A DNA stretch of 64,000 nt from positions 30,498 through 94,497 of the forward strand of contig NZ_JADF01000008.1 in the NCBI RefSeq assembly GCF_000518245.1, given 5' to 3'. The notes below the pieces were generated by a model that had not been told where the DNA came from, did not search any database, and was given only the letters and a program-made list of their open reading frames with translations. Shown piece by piece: positions 35,294 through 44,761 of the stretch. Position 1 is the first letter of the stretch; each line of letters starts with the position of its first letter. The translations under genes and the position numbers were made by a program. The DNA comes from Brachyspira alvinipulli ATCC 51933. GTDB taxonomy: Bacteria; Spirochaetota; Brachyspiria; Brachyspirales; Brachyspiraceae.

Positions 35294-37471
35294 ATGTTTG
35301 ATAGTGATGAATTTATTTCGATATTTTTAAGTGAAGCTAATGAGATAGTAGAAGGTCTGGAAAATGATTTAGTGCTTTTAGAGGATAATAAAAGTGATGA
35401 AGACCTTTTAAATAAAATATTTAGAAGTGCTCATACTTTAAAATCATCTGCTGGTACAGTTGGTTTTACAACTATGAGTGAATTAAATCACGTTGCAGAA
35501 AACTTATTAGAAAAGGTAAGAAGCGGTAAATTAGATGTTACTCCGCAAATGATTACCGTTCTTTTGGAGTTTTTAGATACTGTTAAATTAATGCTTCAAA
35601 ATATTGTTGATGGTAAAAGTGAAACTGACGGTGTTACTAATATAGAATCTTTGAAAGCTAAAATTAAAGCTATAGCTGATGGAAATGATGTAAGTACTGC
35701 AGCACCTGCTCCATCAAAAGCAGCACCTGCTTCAGAGGCTAAAAAAGAAGAGCCTAAAGTTGAAAAAGCAGCAGATGAGGAAAAAAAGGAAGAGGTAAAA
35801 GAAGGTGCTGAATCCGGTTCTAATTCTTTTCATATTGAAATGGGATTCAAAGCTACTATTTTTGATAATGGTATAGACCCTCTTATGTTTTTAAATGACC
35901 TTAGGGCTATTGGTACTATTAGTAATTTGAAAATAGAATGTAATAGTTTGCCAAGTATTTTAAATCTTGAAGATCCTTATGTTTGTTATACACAATTTTC
36001 ATTAGATTTTGATACTAATGCTCCTGAAGATCAAGTTCAAAATATTTTCTTATTTGTTATAGATGATAATGATATTAACATAATAAATACTAAAGCTGAA
36101 ATAAAAGATGGTGAAGAACAAGCAAAAGAGGAAGAAAAAGCTCCTGAAGCAGCAGTAGCAGAAGAAGAAAATACTAAAGCTGATGCAAGCCAGAATGAAG
36201 CTTCACATCAGGATACTTCACATACTACAGAATCTTCAAAATCTCCAGCAGCAGCTCCTCAAAAAACTGCAGCAAAAGTTCAAGCTCCTTCTACAGTTAG
36301 GGTTGATACAAGGAAACTTGATAGTTTAATGAACCTTATAGGAGAGCTTGTAATTGCTCAATCAAGAATAATGCAGCTTACACAAAGTTTAGATATAGAT
36401 AATGGTTTGAAAGAAGCTGTTAGTTCTATGGATAGAACTTCTAGACAAATACAAGAAGAAGTTATGAATATTAGGATGATGCCTATTGGCCCTATATTTA
36501 ACCAATTCCATAGATATGTTAGAGACCTTAACTTGGAATTAAATAAAGAAGTTAAGTTGGTGTTGAAGGGAGAAACAACAGAAATAGATAAAAACATGTT
36601 GGAGCAATTATCTGACCCTCTAAAACACATGATAAGAAATTCTATGGACCATGGAATAGAAAAGACTAAAGAAGAAAGAATTGCTAGAGGTAAACCTGAA
36701 TACGGTACAATAACAATGTCAGCAGCGCACCAAGAAGGACATGTTGTTATAGAAGTTGCAGATGATGGTAATGGATTAAATAAAGAAAAAATATTAAGTA
36801 AAGCTATTGAGAAAGGTTTGCTTTCAAAAGATGGCAAATACTCAGATGGAGAAATATACAGAACTATATTCTATCCTGGTGTTTCAACTGCTGAGAAAAT
36901 TACTGATATCTCAGGAAGAGGTGTTGGTATGGACGTTGTTAGAGCTAATGTTGAAAAGATGAAAGGTAAAATAGAGATTAAATCTGTAGAAGGTCAAGGC
37001 AGTACATTCATAGTAAAACTTCCTTTAACATTAGCAATTATTGAAGGTATTACATTTGCTTTAGGAAAGCAAATATATATAATGCCTCTTATATCTATTA
37101 TTGAACAAATAAAAGTAAAGAATGAACAAGTAAAACCTTTTGAAGGTAAAGGTGAAATGATAAAAATAAGAGATGAATATTTACCTTTAATTAGATTGCA
37201 TAAGGTTTTTGAAATAGATACACAAGTTGAAAATATAGAAGATGGTATTGTTGTAGTGGTAGAAGCTGGATATAGAAGATGTGCTATATTTGTTGATGAG
37301 CTTTTAGATCAGCAGCAGGTAGTTATAAAATCTTTGGATTCTGCATTTAGTAAACATGCAGGAATAGCTGGTGGTACTATACTTGGAGATGGTAAGATAG
37401 CTCTTATCATTGATATACAAGGATTGGTTAATATGTCCTTACAAGGAAAAATAAACAACGGCGTAAAATAA
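35294..37471 (+). CDS. cheA: CheA chemotaxis histidine kinase
   Basis: The domains are in standard order. The P1 phosphotransfer domain has His47 in RSAHTLKSSAGTVGF. Alanine/glutamate-rich linkers (about 135-175 and 275-330) flank a P2-like domain (about 178-270). The P3 dimerisation domain starts VRVDTRKLDSLMNLIGELV. The P4 kinase has the N box NSMDHGIE, G1 VADDGNGLN and G2 GRGVGMDVV. The P5 CheW-like domain is at the C-terminus (about 590-725). The 725-residue length is typical. It phosphorylates CheY and CheB of the same operon. Confidence 0.96.
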   Translation: MFDSDEFISIFLSEANEIVEGLENDLVLLEDNKSDEDLLNKIFRSAHTLKSSAGTVGFTTMSELNHVAENLLEKVRSGKLDVTPQMITVLLEFLDTVKLMLQNIVDGKSETDGVTNIESLKAKIKAIADGNDVSTAAPAPSKAAPASEAKKEEPKVEKAADEEKKEEVKEGAESGSNSFHIEMGFKATIFDNGIDPLMFLNDLRAIGTISNLKIECNSLPSILNLEDPYVCYTQFSLDFDTNAPEDQVQNIFLFVIDDNDINIINTKAEIKDGEEQAKEEEKAPEAAVAEEENTKADASQNEASHQDTSHTTESSKSPAAAPQKTAAKVQAPSTVRVDTRKLDSLMNLIGELVIAQSRIMQLTQSLDIDNGLKEAVSSMDRTSRQIQEEVMNIRMMPIGPIFNQFHRYVRDLNLELNKEVKLVLKGETTEIDKNMLEQLSDPLKHMIRNSMDHGIEKTKEERIARGKPEYGTITMSAAHQEGHVVIEVADDGNGLNKEKILSKAIEKGLLSKDGKYSDGEIYRTIFYPGVSTAEKITDISGRGVGMDVVRANVEKMKGKIEIKSVEGQGSTFIVKLPLTLAIIEGITFALGKQIYIMPLISIIEQIKVKNEQVKPFEGKGEMIKIRDEYLPLIRLHKVFEIDTQVENIEDGIVVVVEAGYRRCAIFVDELLDQQQVVIKSLDSAFSKHAGIAGGTILGDGKIALIIDIQGLVNMSLQGKINNGVK

Positions 37472-37482
37472 AGGATTGAAAT

Positions 37483-38013
37483 ATGTTAGATAATCAAAAA
37501 ATAAATGCTGATAGTATACCTCAAGTTGGAGGACCATCTTTAGATCATGAAGATAATATTTCTACAGAACCAAGTCAGCAGTTTTTAGTATTTAAAATTG
37601 ATAATGAGGAATATGCCCTTGATGTTTTAAGTATAGATGGTATAGTTGGAGTTACTAATATAACTCCTGTACCAGGAAGTCCTAAATACATGAGAGGTTT
37701 AATGAATTTGAGAGGTAATATTCTTCATATCGTTGATATTAGAATAAGATTTGGATTAGCTAGAAGAGATGATCATTCTATAGAAGATGATGTTATTATT
37801 GTAATAGCAACTACAAATAGAAAATTTGGAATATTAGCTGATATGGTGAGTGATGTTATTACAGTTTATGAGAGTCAAATGACAGAAACTCCTATAGATA
37901 ATATGAGAGGACTTCAAATTTCTAACGTTATTAGATTAGAAAATAAAATTATAATGGTTCTTCCTATAGAAGAAATTATTAAATCTGGTAACGAAGAAAC
38001 TAAAAATTTATGA
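37483..38013 (+). CDS. cheW: CheW adaptor protein
   Basis: The 176-residue protein has a CheW SH3-like double barrel: QFLVFKIDNEEYALDVLSIDGIV, then PVPGSPKYMRGLMNLRGNILHIVDIRIRFGL (the conserved RGxxxLRGxxxPVxDL region). It couples receptors to CheA. The first 30 residues are an extra acidic tail not seen in short CheW proteins. It lies 11 bp after cheA. Confidence 0.93.
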   Translation: MLDNQKINADSIPQVGGPSLDHEDNISTEPSQQFLVFKIDNEEYALDVLSIDGIVGVTNITPVPGSPKYMRGLMNLRGNILHIVDIRIRFGLARRDDHSIEDDVIIVIATTNRKFGILADMVSDVITVYESQMTETPIDNMRGLQISNVIRLENKIIMVLPIEEIIKSGNEETKNL

Positions 38014-38032
38014 TTTTATTTAAGGAATAACA

Positions 38033-38884
38033 ATGGATGATTTAAATGCCAATATGCCAGCCTTAAGTGATTCTGAGTTTGCAGAATTAGTTAAGATTAT
38101 TTATGATAAAACTCGTATACAGATGTCTAATCATAAAAGAGCTTTGGTTACATCTAGATTAAGTAAAAGGCTTAGAGCCTTACATATGGATTCTTTCAGA
38201 GAATACATAGATTTTGTAAAAAATGCTAAAGATGAAGAGTTAACAAATTTTGTAAATGCTGTAACTACTAATAAAACTGATTTCTTTAGAGAAAACAAAC
38301 ATTTTGAGTATATGAAAAGTACTTTTCTTCCAGATTGGGAGAAGAATTTTAAAGATGGAAAGGTTAAAAATCTTAGAATTTGGTCAGCGGCTTGTTCTAC
38401 AGGTGAAGAACCTTACACCATACAGATGACATTGCATGAATATTTCGGAGCTAATTATGACAGATATGATATCAAAGTATTAGCTAGCGATATAGATACT
38501 AATGTGCTTGCTCATGGGAGAGCTGGTATTTATAGAGAAGAATCAGTTGAACCTATACAAGATAATATTTTAAGAAAATATTTTTTGAAAGGTACTGGCG
38601 ATAAGGAAGGTCTTTATAAAGTAAAAGATATTTTGAAAAAGAATTTGTTTTTTAGACAGTTAAATTTTAAAGATGAAGATTTTGATATACATACTCAATT
38701 TGATTTAATATTTTGTAGAAATGTTATAATTTATTTTGATAAAGAATTCCAAAAAGAATTGTTTAATAAGTTTCATAGATATCTAAAGGAAGACAGTCTT
38801 GTATTTATTGGGCATTCTGAAACTTTATTTGGAGTATCAGATAAGTTTAAATATGTAACAAGCAATATTTATAAAAAGATTTAA
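38033..38884 (+). CDS. cheR: CheR chemotaxis protein methyltransferase
   Basis: It methylates receptor glutamates with AdoMet. The N-terminal helical domain (about 10-80) includes YDKTRIQMSNHKRALVTSRL. The AdoMet site is WSAACSTGEEPYTIQM, with VLASDIDTNVLAHGRAGIY, and the late motif is FDLIFCRNVIIYFD. The 283-residue length is typical. TAAGGA precedes the ATG. Confidence 0.95.
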   Translation: MDDLNANMPALSDSEFAELVKIIYDKTRIQMSNHKRALVTSRLSKRLRALHMDSFREYIDFVKNAKDEELTNFVNAVTTNKTDFFRENKHFEYMKSTFLPDWEKNFKDGKVKNLRIWSAACSTGEEPYTIQMTLHEYFGANYDRYDIKVLASDIDTNVLAHGRAGIYREESVEPIQDNILRKYFLKGTGDKEGLYKVKDILKKNLFFRQLNFKDEDFDIHTQFDLIFCRNVIIYFDKEFQKELFNKFHRYLKEDSLVFIGHSETLFGVSDKFKYVTSNIYKKI

Positions 38885-38902
38885 AAATTAGGGGTAATAA
38901 TA

Positions 38903-39496
38903 ATGATTGATTTTCCAGCAGCAGCCAATAGTAATTTTAAGAGAATAACTATTTATATAGGCGGTTACTATGCCTCTAAAGAGCCAGCTGTTATTAAAAC
39001 TGTTTTAGGTAGTTGTATATCAGTTTGTCTCTTTGAAAATAAGTTAAAATTTGGCGGTATGAACCATTTTATGCTTCCAGAAATGAGAGAATGGGAAAAT
39101 CCTGCGGAAGACTATAATAATACAAGATATGGTGTTTTCGCTATGGAAGTTTTGATAAATGAAATTATAAAATTAGGCGGCAAAAAAGAAAATCTAACAG
39201 CTAAAATATTTGGAGGTGGACATGTTTTATCTGGTATGACAAGTAATATTCTTCAAGTTCCTGATAAAAATATTCAATTTGCTAAAAAATTTTTGGCTGA
39301 TGAAAAAATACCCATAGTAAGTGAGGATATAGGTGGATCTTGGCCTAGAAAAGTTTTTTTCTTTAATACAGAAAATAGAGTTCTTATGAAAAAACTAGAA
39401 GGCAAAACTAAAGAATTCTCAGCTGAACAAGAGCTTAAATATTCTAAAAACTTGCAGCATAAACTTGAGGAAAAATCAGATATCACACTGTTTTAA
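38903..39496 (+). CDS. cheD: CheD receptor glutamine deamidase
   Basis: The catalytic Cys lies in VLGSCISVCLF and the His in GGMNHFMLP, both typical of CheD. Further conserved parts are KIFGGGHVL and IVSEDIGGSWPRKVFFF. CheD converts receptor glutamines to glutamates. In many bacteria it works with CheC, which is not seen here. At 197 residues it has a longer C-terminal tail than most (about 160). Confidence 0.93.
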   Translation: MIDFPAAANSNFKRITIYIGGYYASKEPAVIKTVLGSCISVCLFENKLKFGGMNHFMLPEMREWENPAEDYNNTRYGVFAMEVLINEIIKLGGKKENLTAKIFGGGHVLSGMTSNILQVPDKNIQFAKKFLADEKIPIVSEDIGGSWPRKVFFFNTENRVLMKKLEGKTKEFSAEQELKYSKNLQHKLEEKSDITLF

Positions 39497-39522
39497 TATA
39501 TTAATAATTAGGAAGGATTTTT

Positions 39523-40659
39523 ATGGCTACAAAAATTAAAGTATTAGCTATTGATGATAGCGCATTAATTAGACAATTACTCACTAAAATAGTAAATTCA
39601 GATCCTGCATTGGAAATGGTTGGAACAGCAGCAAATCCTATTTTAGCAGAAAGTAAGGTTAAAAATCTTAAACCTGATATTATTACTTTGGATATAGAAA
39701 TGCCAGAAATGGATGGAATTACCTACCTAAAAAAGCTTATGCTTAATAATCCTATTCCAGTAATAATGTTCAGTTCTTTATTGGATAAACATAGAGAATT
39801 AGCTCTTGATGCTTTGAATATAGGTGCTTTTGATTATGTTATAAAGCCATCTGCAAATGTTAGAGATGGTGTTGAGGAATTAGCTACAGATTTAGTGGAA
39901 AAAATAAAAAATGCTTATGCTAATAGAGCAAAATTCTATAGAAAACATGGAGTTAGTGTTCCAGCAGAATCTCCTGCATCTGCTACAGAAAGAACACCAT
40001 TAAATTTAGAAGCTCCTAAGACTTCTGGATTTAAAGTGTATCAGAAAAATTCAGCAGATATTATACTTCCTCTTACTCCTTCTAGAGAAACACCTATGGA
40101 TAAAATTATTCTAATAGGTTCTTCTACTGGAGGTACAGAGGCTTTGATAGAATGTTTAAAAAATGTTACACCTTCAGCGCCTCCTATTGTTATAACTCAG
40201 CACATGCCTGAACATTTCACCACTTCTTTTGCTAAAAGATTAAATAGTTTATTAAAAATAGAAGTATTTGAATCTGAAGATGGTATGTCTGTTGGAAGAG
40301 GACAGGCTATATTAGCACGTGGTGGTAAGCATACTATGATTAAAGTTAGAGGCGGTAAATATTATGTTGAAGTAAAAGATGGAGAACCTGTAACTAGGCA
40401 TAAGCCTTCTGTAGATGTATTATTTAGAAGCGGTGCTGTTTATGCTAAGAATAAGGCTATAGGTATAATATTAACTGGTATGGGTGATGATGGTGCTAAT
40501 GGTATGAAGGAAATGAAGGATGCAGGTGCATATAATATAGCCCAAAATGAAGAAACTTGTACTGTATTTGGTATGCCTAGAGAAGCAATAGCTAGAGGCG
40601 GAGTTGATGAAGTTTTACCATTAGATAAAATTCTTGCTGCTGCTTTAAAAAGAGTATAA
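39523..40659 (+). CDS. cheB: CheB chemotaxis methylesterase/response regulator
   Basis: An N-terminal receiver domain (Asp11-Asp12, phospho-acceptor Asp57 in LDIEMPEMDG, lysine in VIKPS) is joined by a Ser/Pro-rich linker to the methylesterase domain. The catalytic triad is in GSSTGGTEA (Ser), TQHMPEHF (His) and GMGDDGANG (Asp). It removes methyl groups placed by CheR. The full length is 378 residues. AGGAAGG precedes the start. Confidence 0.95.
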   Translation: MATKIKVLAIDDSALIRQLLTKIVNSDPALEMVGTAANPILAESKVKNLKPDIITLDIEMPEMDGITYLKKLMLNNPIPVIMFSSLLDKHRELALDALNIGAFDYVIKPSANVRDGVEELATDLVEKIKNAYANRAKFYRKHGVSVPAESPASATERTPLNLEAPKTSGFKVYQKNSADIILPLTPSRETPMDKIILIGSSTGGTEALIECLKNVTPSAPPIVITQHMPEHFTTSFAKRLNSLLKIEVFESEDGMSVGRGQAILARGGKHTMIKVRGGKYYVEVKDGEPVTRHKPSVDVLFRSGAVYAKNKAIGIILTGMGDDGANGMKEMKDAGAYNIAQNEETCTVFGMPREAIARGGVDEVLPLDKILAAALKRV

Positions 40660-40665
40660 GTCAAA

Positions 40666-41484
40666 ATGGATTCAAATATAGATTTATATCAATATGTAAA
40701 TAAATGGGTAGATGGTACTGCTATCTACCCATCATATAAAATTGATAAACAGCTTGATGCTGTATCACAATTAATATCTTCTCATAAATCTTTTAATAAT
40801 ATTTCTCTAATAGCTACAGGTGCAAAAAGAAATGGAACAAATATAAGTTATATGGAATATTTAAATATCTATATAATTTTAGATGATATTTCTAATGGAA
40901 ATGATACTAGAAAATTTAAAAATTCTATACTTGAACTTATTAAGAAAAATGATAATTATTCTAATAAAATTATTGAAATATCAAATTCTTTAATACTTGA
41001 TTATGACAATGAAAAGATAGCTTTGTTTCCATGTTTTAAGGTAGTTGAGGAAAATAAGGTTGAGGGTGTGCTGATTACATCTGTTGATGCTCTTAATGAT
41101 ATGGATTATCCTAAATTAGATAATAAAAATTTTGATAAGAAAGAACATGATTGCGGAAAGAATTTTATTAATTTAGTTAAAATCTTCAAGTATATATTTT
41201 CTACTTTTTCATCTGAAGTTAAAGCTATAAATGAACTTTCACCAAATATTATAGAGGCATTAATTTGGAATTTACCTGATGATTATTTTAAATTTAAAGA
41301 TTATGATGAAGGAATAGTTAATGCTATAGATTATATATACGATGTTATAGCTAGTGATGATTATATGTCTCTTTCTGAAATTAATGATATTAAGGTTTTA
41401 TTTTCAACAAGAAATAATCTTCATAGAAAAGAAATTCTAAAAGCTTTGTACGAAATTAAGGATTTTATTCATAAAAATATTTAA
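40666..41484 (+). CDS. Degenerate nucleotidyltransferase-fold protein
   Basis: This is the last gene of the chemotaxis operon, 6 bp after cheB, without a clear ribosome binding site, so probably coupled. Residues 52-72 (TGAKRNGTNISYMEYLNIYIIL from Thr51) align with the nucleotidyltransferase motif GSxxxGTxxxxxSDIDIxxxL. However, the two metal Asp positions are Tyr65 and Asn67. The third acidic position, usually in VDLVPCFKV, is Ala119 in IALFPCFKV. The C-terminal half (FINLVKIFKYIFSTFSSE, then SPNIIEALIWNLPDDYF) resembles the helical domain of CD-NTase/OAS-type enzymes. The fold therefore seems kept but catalysis lost, pointing to a nucleotide-binding or protein-binding role. The assignment rests on motif alignment only. 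Confidence 0.6.
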   Translation: MDSNIDLYQYVNKWVDGTAIYPSYKIDKQLDAVSQLISSHKSFNNISLIATGAKRNGTNISYMEYLNIYIILDDISNGNDTRKFKNSILELIKKNDNYSNKIIEISNSLILDYDNEKIALFPCFKVVEENKVEGVLITSVDALNDMDYPKLDNKNFDKKEHDCGKNFINLVKIFKYIFSTFSSEVKAINELSPNIIEALIWNLPDDYFKFKDYDEGIVNAIDYIYDVIASDDYMSLSEINDIKVLFSTRNNLHRKEILKALYEIKDFIHKNI

Positions 41485-41531
41485 AAAATTTATTTTTTCT
41501 TAATTTTTTTCAATAACTACTAATAGTAATA

Positions 41532-41559
41532 TTGCATTAATTCTAAGTAGTGATATAAT
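41532..41559 (+). promoter_or_regulatory. Promoter of the glutamine synthetase gene
   Basis: TTGCAT (41532-41537), 16-bp spacer, TATAAT (41554-41559). AGGAG follows shortly before the ATG at 41603. Confidence 0.65.
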
Positions 41560-41602
41560 AGAAAAATTTATATTATAATTTTTTTTAGGAGAAAATACTA
41601 AA

Positions 41603-43690
41603 ATGAAAAAGATACCAGAAATTTTTGGTAGTATGGTTTTTAATGATAATGTTATGAAGGATAAACTTCCTAAAGACATTTATAAAAAATTAATAAAGAC
41701 CATAAAAAATGGAGAGCGTTTAAATTTGGAAGTTGCCAATGTTGTTGCTCATGCTATGAAAGAATGGGCTATTGAAAAGGGAGCTACTCATTTTACTCAT
41801 TGGTTTCAGCCTATGACAGGAATAACAGCAGAAAAACATACAAGCTTTATAACTCAAACTGATGATGGTTCTATACGTATGGAATTTACAGGTAAAGAAC
41901 TAGTACAAGGCGAACCAGATGCATCCAGCTTTCCTTCTGGAGGTCTTAGAGCTACATTTGAAGCCAGAGGTTATACTGCTTGGGATCCTACTTCTTATGC
42001 TTTTATAAAAGATGATACTTTATGTATACCTAGTGCATTTTGTTCATACAGCGGGGAATCATTAGATAAGAAGACTCCCCTACTCCGCTCTATGGAGGTA
42101 ATTGAAAAGGAAGCAAAAAGAATATTAAAGTTATTCGGACATACAAATATAAGCAGAGTATTTACAACTGTTGGAGCTGAACAAGAATATTTTTTAATAG
42201 ATAGAGAACTATATTTGCAAAGAGCAGATTTAAGATATTGTAAAAGAACTCTTTTTGGTGCTTGTCCTCCTAAAGGTCAGGAATTAGAGGATCATTATTT
42301 TGGTGCAATAAAGCCTAGAGTACTTGCATTTATGAAAGAACTAGACAATGAGCTTTGGAAACTTGGAATAGTTGCTAAAACAGAACATAATGAAGCAGCA
42401 CCTGGTCAGTATGAATTGGCTCCTGAGTTTACAGTTACTAATATGGCTACAGATCAAAATCAGCTTACTATGGAGCTTATGAAAGTAATTGCCGAGAAAC
42501 ATGATTTAGCTTGTATTTTACATGAAAAACCATTTACTGGTGTTAATGGAAGCGGAAAACATAATAACTGGTCTATGGCAACGGATACAGGTATGAATTT
42601 ATTAGATCCTGGTGATAATCCTTCACAAAACAAACAATTTCTTTTATTTTTAATTGCTATAATAAAGGCCGTTGATGAATATCAAGATTTACTTAGAGTT
42701 ACAACAGCAAGTGCAAGTAATGATCATAGACTTGGTGCTGCTGAAGCTCCTCCTGCTATTATCTCTATATTTTTAGGTGATGAATTAACTGACATACTAG
42801 AATCTATGGAAAATTCTAAAAATTATAAAGGTAAAGCAAAAGTTGAAATGGAAATGGGTGTTAATTCTTTGGCAAGACTTACTAAAGATACAACAGATAG
42901 AAATAGAACTTCTCCTCTAGCCTTTACAGGAAATAAATTTGAATTTAGAATGGTAGGTTCTAGCCTTTCAGTTTCTGGTCCTAATATAATAATGAATACT
43001 ATAGTAGCTGAAGCATTATCACAATTTGCTGATATACTTGAGAAATCAACAAGTTTTGAAAAAGATTTAGATAATCTAATAATAGATACAATAAAAAAAC
43101 ATAAGAGAATAATTTATAATGGAAATAATTATTCTGAAGAATGGGTTAAAGAAGCAGCTAAAAGAGGATTATTTAATTTAAAAACTACTCCAGATGCTTT
43201 GCCTCATTTTATATCAAAAAAGAATATAGATGTTTTAACTAAGCATAAAGTATTAACAGAAACTGAAATACATTCAAGATATGAAATAAGTATGGAAGAA
43301 TATGTTAAAGTAATTAATATAGAAGCTTTAACATTGATAGATATGGTGCATAAACAAATATTGCCTTATTCTATAGAATATACTGGTGAATTAGCTGATA
43401 TAGCGGATAAGAAAAGAAATCTAAAACTTAAATTTGATGTTGAAAAAGATTTAATTACTAAACTTAATGAATTAATAAAATTATTAGACTACAAATTGAA
43501 TAAATTAGAAGGTTATATAGTAGAGGGTAAAAAAATTAATGATATATCTAAATCAGCAAAATTTTATAGAGATAAAATTTTTACATGTTTAGAAGATATG
43601 AGAATTACAATAGATGAACTAGAAAAAACAGTATCCAAAAAGTATTGGAAACTTCCTACTTATGGAGATATGCTTTATAGTCTTTCATAA
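41603..43690 (+). CDS. glnN: Glutamine synthetase type III
   Basis: It makes glutamine from glutamate, ammonia and ATP. The 695-residue length and start ([21 protein letters not shown]) are typical of the GSIII (GlnN) class. Active-site motifs are [13 protein letters not shown] (metal Glu residues), [27 protein letters not shown] and the [15 protein letters not shown] segment. The C-terminal helical region (about 590-690) is characteristic of GSIII. It has its own promoter and a terminator. No regulatory PII gene is adjacent. Confidence 0.95.
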   Translation: MKKIPEIFGSMVFNDNVMKDKLPKDIYKKLIKTIKNGERLNLEVANVVAHAMKEWAIEKGATHFTHWFQPMTGITAEKHTSFITQTDDGSIRMEFTGKELVQGEPDASSFPSGGLRATFEARGYTAWDPTSYAFIKDDTLCIPSAFCSYSGESLDKKTPLLRSMEVIEKEAKRILKLFGHTNISRVFTTVGAEQEYFLIDRELYLQRADLRYCKRTLFGACPPKGQELEDHYFGAIKPRVLAFMKELDNELWKLGIVAKTEHNEAAPGQYELAPEFTVTNMATDQNQLTMELMKVIAEKHDLACILHEKPFTGVNGSGKHNNWSMATDTGMNLLDPGDNPSQNKQFLLFLIAIIKAVDEYQDLLRVTTASASNDHRLGAAEAPPAIISIFLGDELTDILESMENSKNYKGKAKVEMEMGVNSLARLTKDTTDRNRTSPLAFTGNKFEFRMVGSSLSVSGPNIIMNTIVAEALSQFADILEKSTSFEKDLDNLIIDTIKKHKRIIYNGNNYSEEWVKEAAKRGLFNLKTTPDALPHFISKKNIDVLTKHKVLTETEIHSRYEISMEEYVKVINIEALTLIDMVHKQILPYSIEYTGELADIADKKRNLKLKFDVEKDLITKLNELIKLLDYKLNKLEGYIVEGKKINDISKSAKFYRDKIFTCLEDMRITIDELEKTVSKKYWKLPTYGDMLYSLS

Positions 43691-43698
43691 ATTGTTTT

Positions 43699-43740
43699 AA
43701 TGGGAATAGATATTTATTATATTTATTCCCATTATTTTTT
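43699..43740 (+). terminator. Terminator of glnN
   Basis: AATGGGAATA (43699-43708) pairs with TATTCCCATT (43724-43733), followed by T6. The stem reaches into the stop codon of the convergent WYL gene. Confidence 0.75.
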
Positions 43741-44751
43741 ATTCATAATATTTAATGCCTTATTAAGATAATCTATAAACTCTGTGCGGAATTCTTCTGG
43801 TGATATGATTCTAAAGTATCCAATCCAAGGACTTAAAAATATTCTAAGTTCTGTAAACGATGAAAAGTTAAATGAAACTTCAATAGAGCCATCATCTAAT
43901 TCTTTTTTTACTTTTTGATTAAATCCATAGTATCTGTTTTTGAAGAAATGTGCAACATCAGAATTGAAATTAATTACTGTTTTTATTAATTTATCATCGC
44001 TCCAGTATATACTTCTTTTACTTTCTATTAAATCTATTAATTCTTCACGCTTCTTTAATCTTTTATTGTATTCATTATCATATTCTTCTTTTTCTTTTTG
44101 CGAATGAAATTTTAATTGTTTATGCATTTGTATATTAGATATATTACTTATTATATAGGTTTTAATCTTATTATGTTTATTATCATTTGCTACCAAATAC
44201 CATATACCTTGAAAATAATATAATAAATACGCTACAGCATTGACTCTATAAACAACATCTTCACTTTGAAGATAATAATCAAAACTTATATCATTTAAAT
44301 CTTTTATATAGCATATTAATTTATCCAAAATATCATTATCCATAGATATATTATTTATATCATTATTTGCTATTATAATAACGTCATAATATTCATTATC
44401 AACATTTTGAGGTAATAATTTAGATATTGTAGAATGAGGTATTAATGATAAATTACTGCTTATTTTTTTTATAAATACAGAAAATAATTTATCAAAATTT
44501 TCTTTTAAATTTTGATTGTCTAAATTAACTCCTTTTCTTAATTTTTTTAAATCTTCTTTTTCTACATAATATTTGTCATTATCTGAATTTAATTTTATTT
44601 TTAAATATTTTTGTATATCTTCAATATCGCGTTGAGCTGTCCTTGTTGACATATTATTTGAATTCATAATTTTGTTTTTAGGAATAAATCCATCAATTAG
44701 AAGCGAACTATAAAGTTCAAATAATCTTTCAAATTTTTTCTTTTCAGTCAT
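43732..44751 (-). CDS. WYL-domain transcription regulator
   Basis: The N-terminal helix-turn-helix (NMSTRTAQRDIEDIQKYLKIKL, about residues 35-58 of the longer frame) is the DeoR-like type found in WYL proteins. The middle contains a WYL-like strand set (AVAYLLYYFQGIWYLVANDNKHNKIKTYIISNI) and the C-terminal WCX-like extension (VAHFFKNRYYGFNQ, ending SPEEFRTEFIDYLNKAL). WYL domains sense nucleic acids or nucleotides. The frame is open to 44772, but AGGAG lies 7 bp before ATG 44751, which is chosen (339 residues). It is the last gene of a three-gene minus-strand operon. Confidence 0.82.
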   Translation of the reverse strand: MTEKKKFERLFELYSSLLIDGFIPKNKIMNSNNMSTRTAQRDIEDIQKYLKIKLNSDNDKYYVEKEDLKKLRKGVNLDNQNLKENFDKLFSVFIKKISSNLSLIPHSTISKLLPQNVDNEYYDVIIIANNDINNISMDNDILDKLICYIKDLNDISFDYYLQSEDVVYRVNAVAYLLYYFQGIWYLVANDNKHNKIKTYIISNISNIQMHKQLKFHSQKEKEEYDNEYNKRLKKREELIDLIESKRSIYWSDDKLIKTVINFNSDVAHFFKNRYYGFNQKVKKELDDGSIEVSFNFSSFTELRIFLSPWIGYFRIISPEEFRTEFIDYLNKALNIMNKK

Positions 44752-44761
44752 ATATAATCTC

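Noticed and set aside
36358-36837. 159-residue open frame on the minus strand inside cheA
   Set aside because: It is antisense to the conserved P3/P4 region of cheA and shows no recognisable domain.
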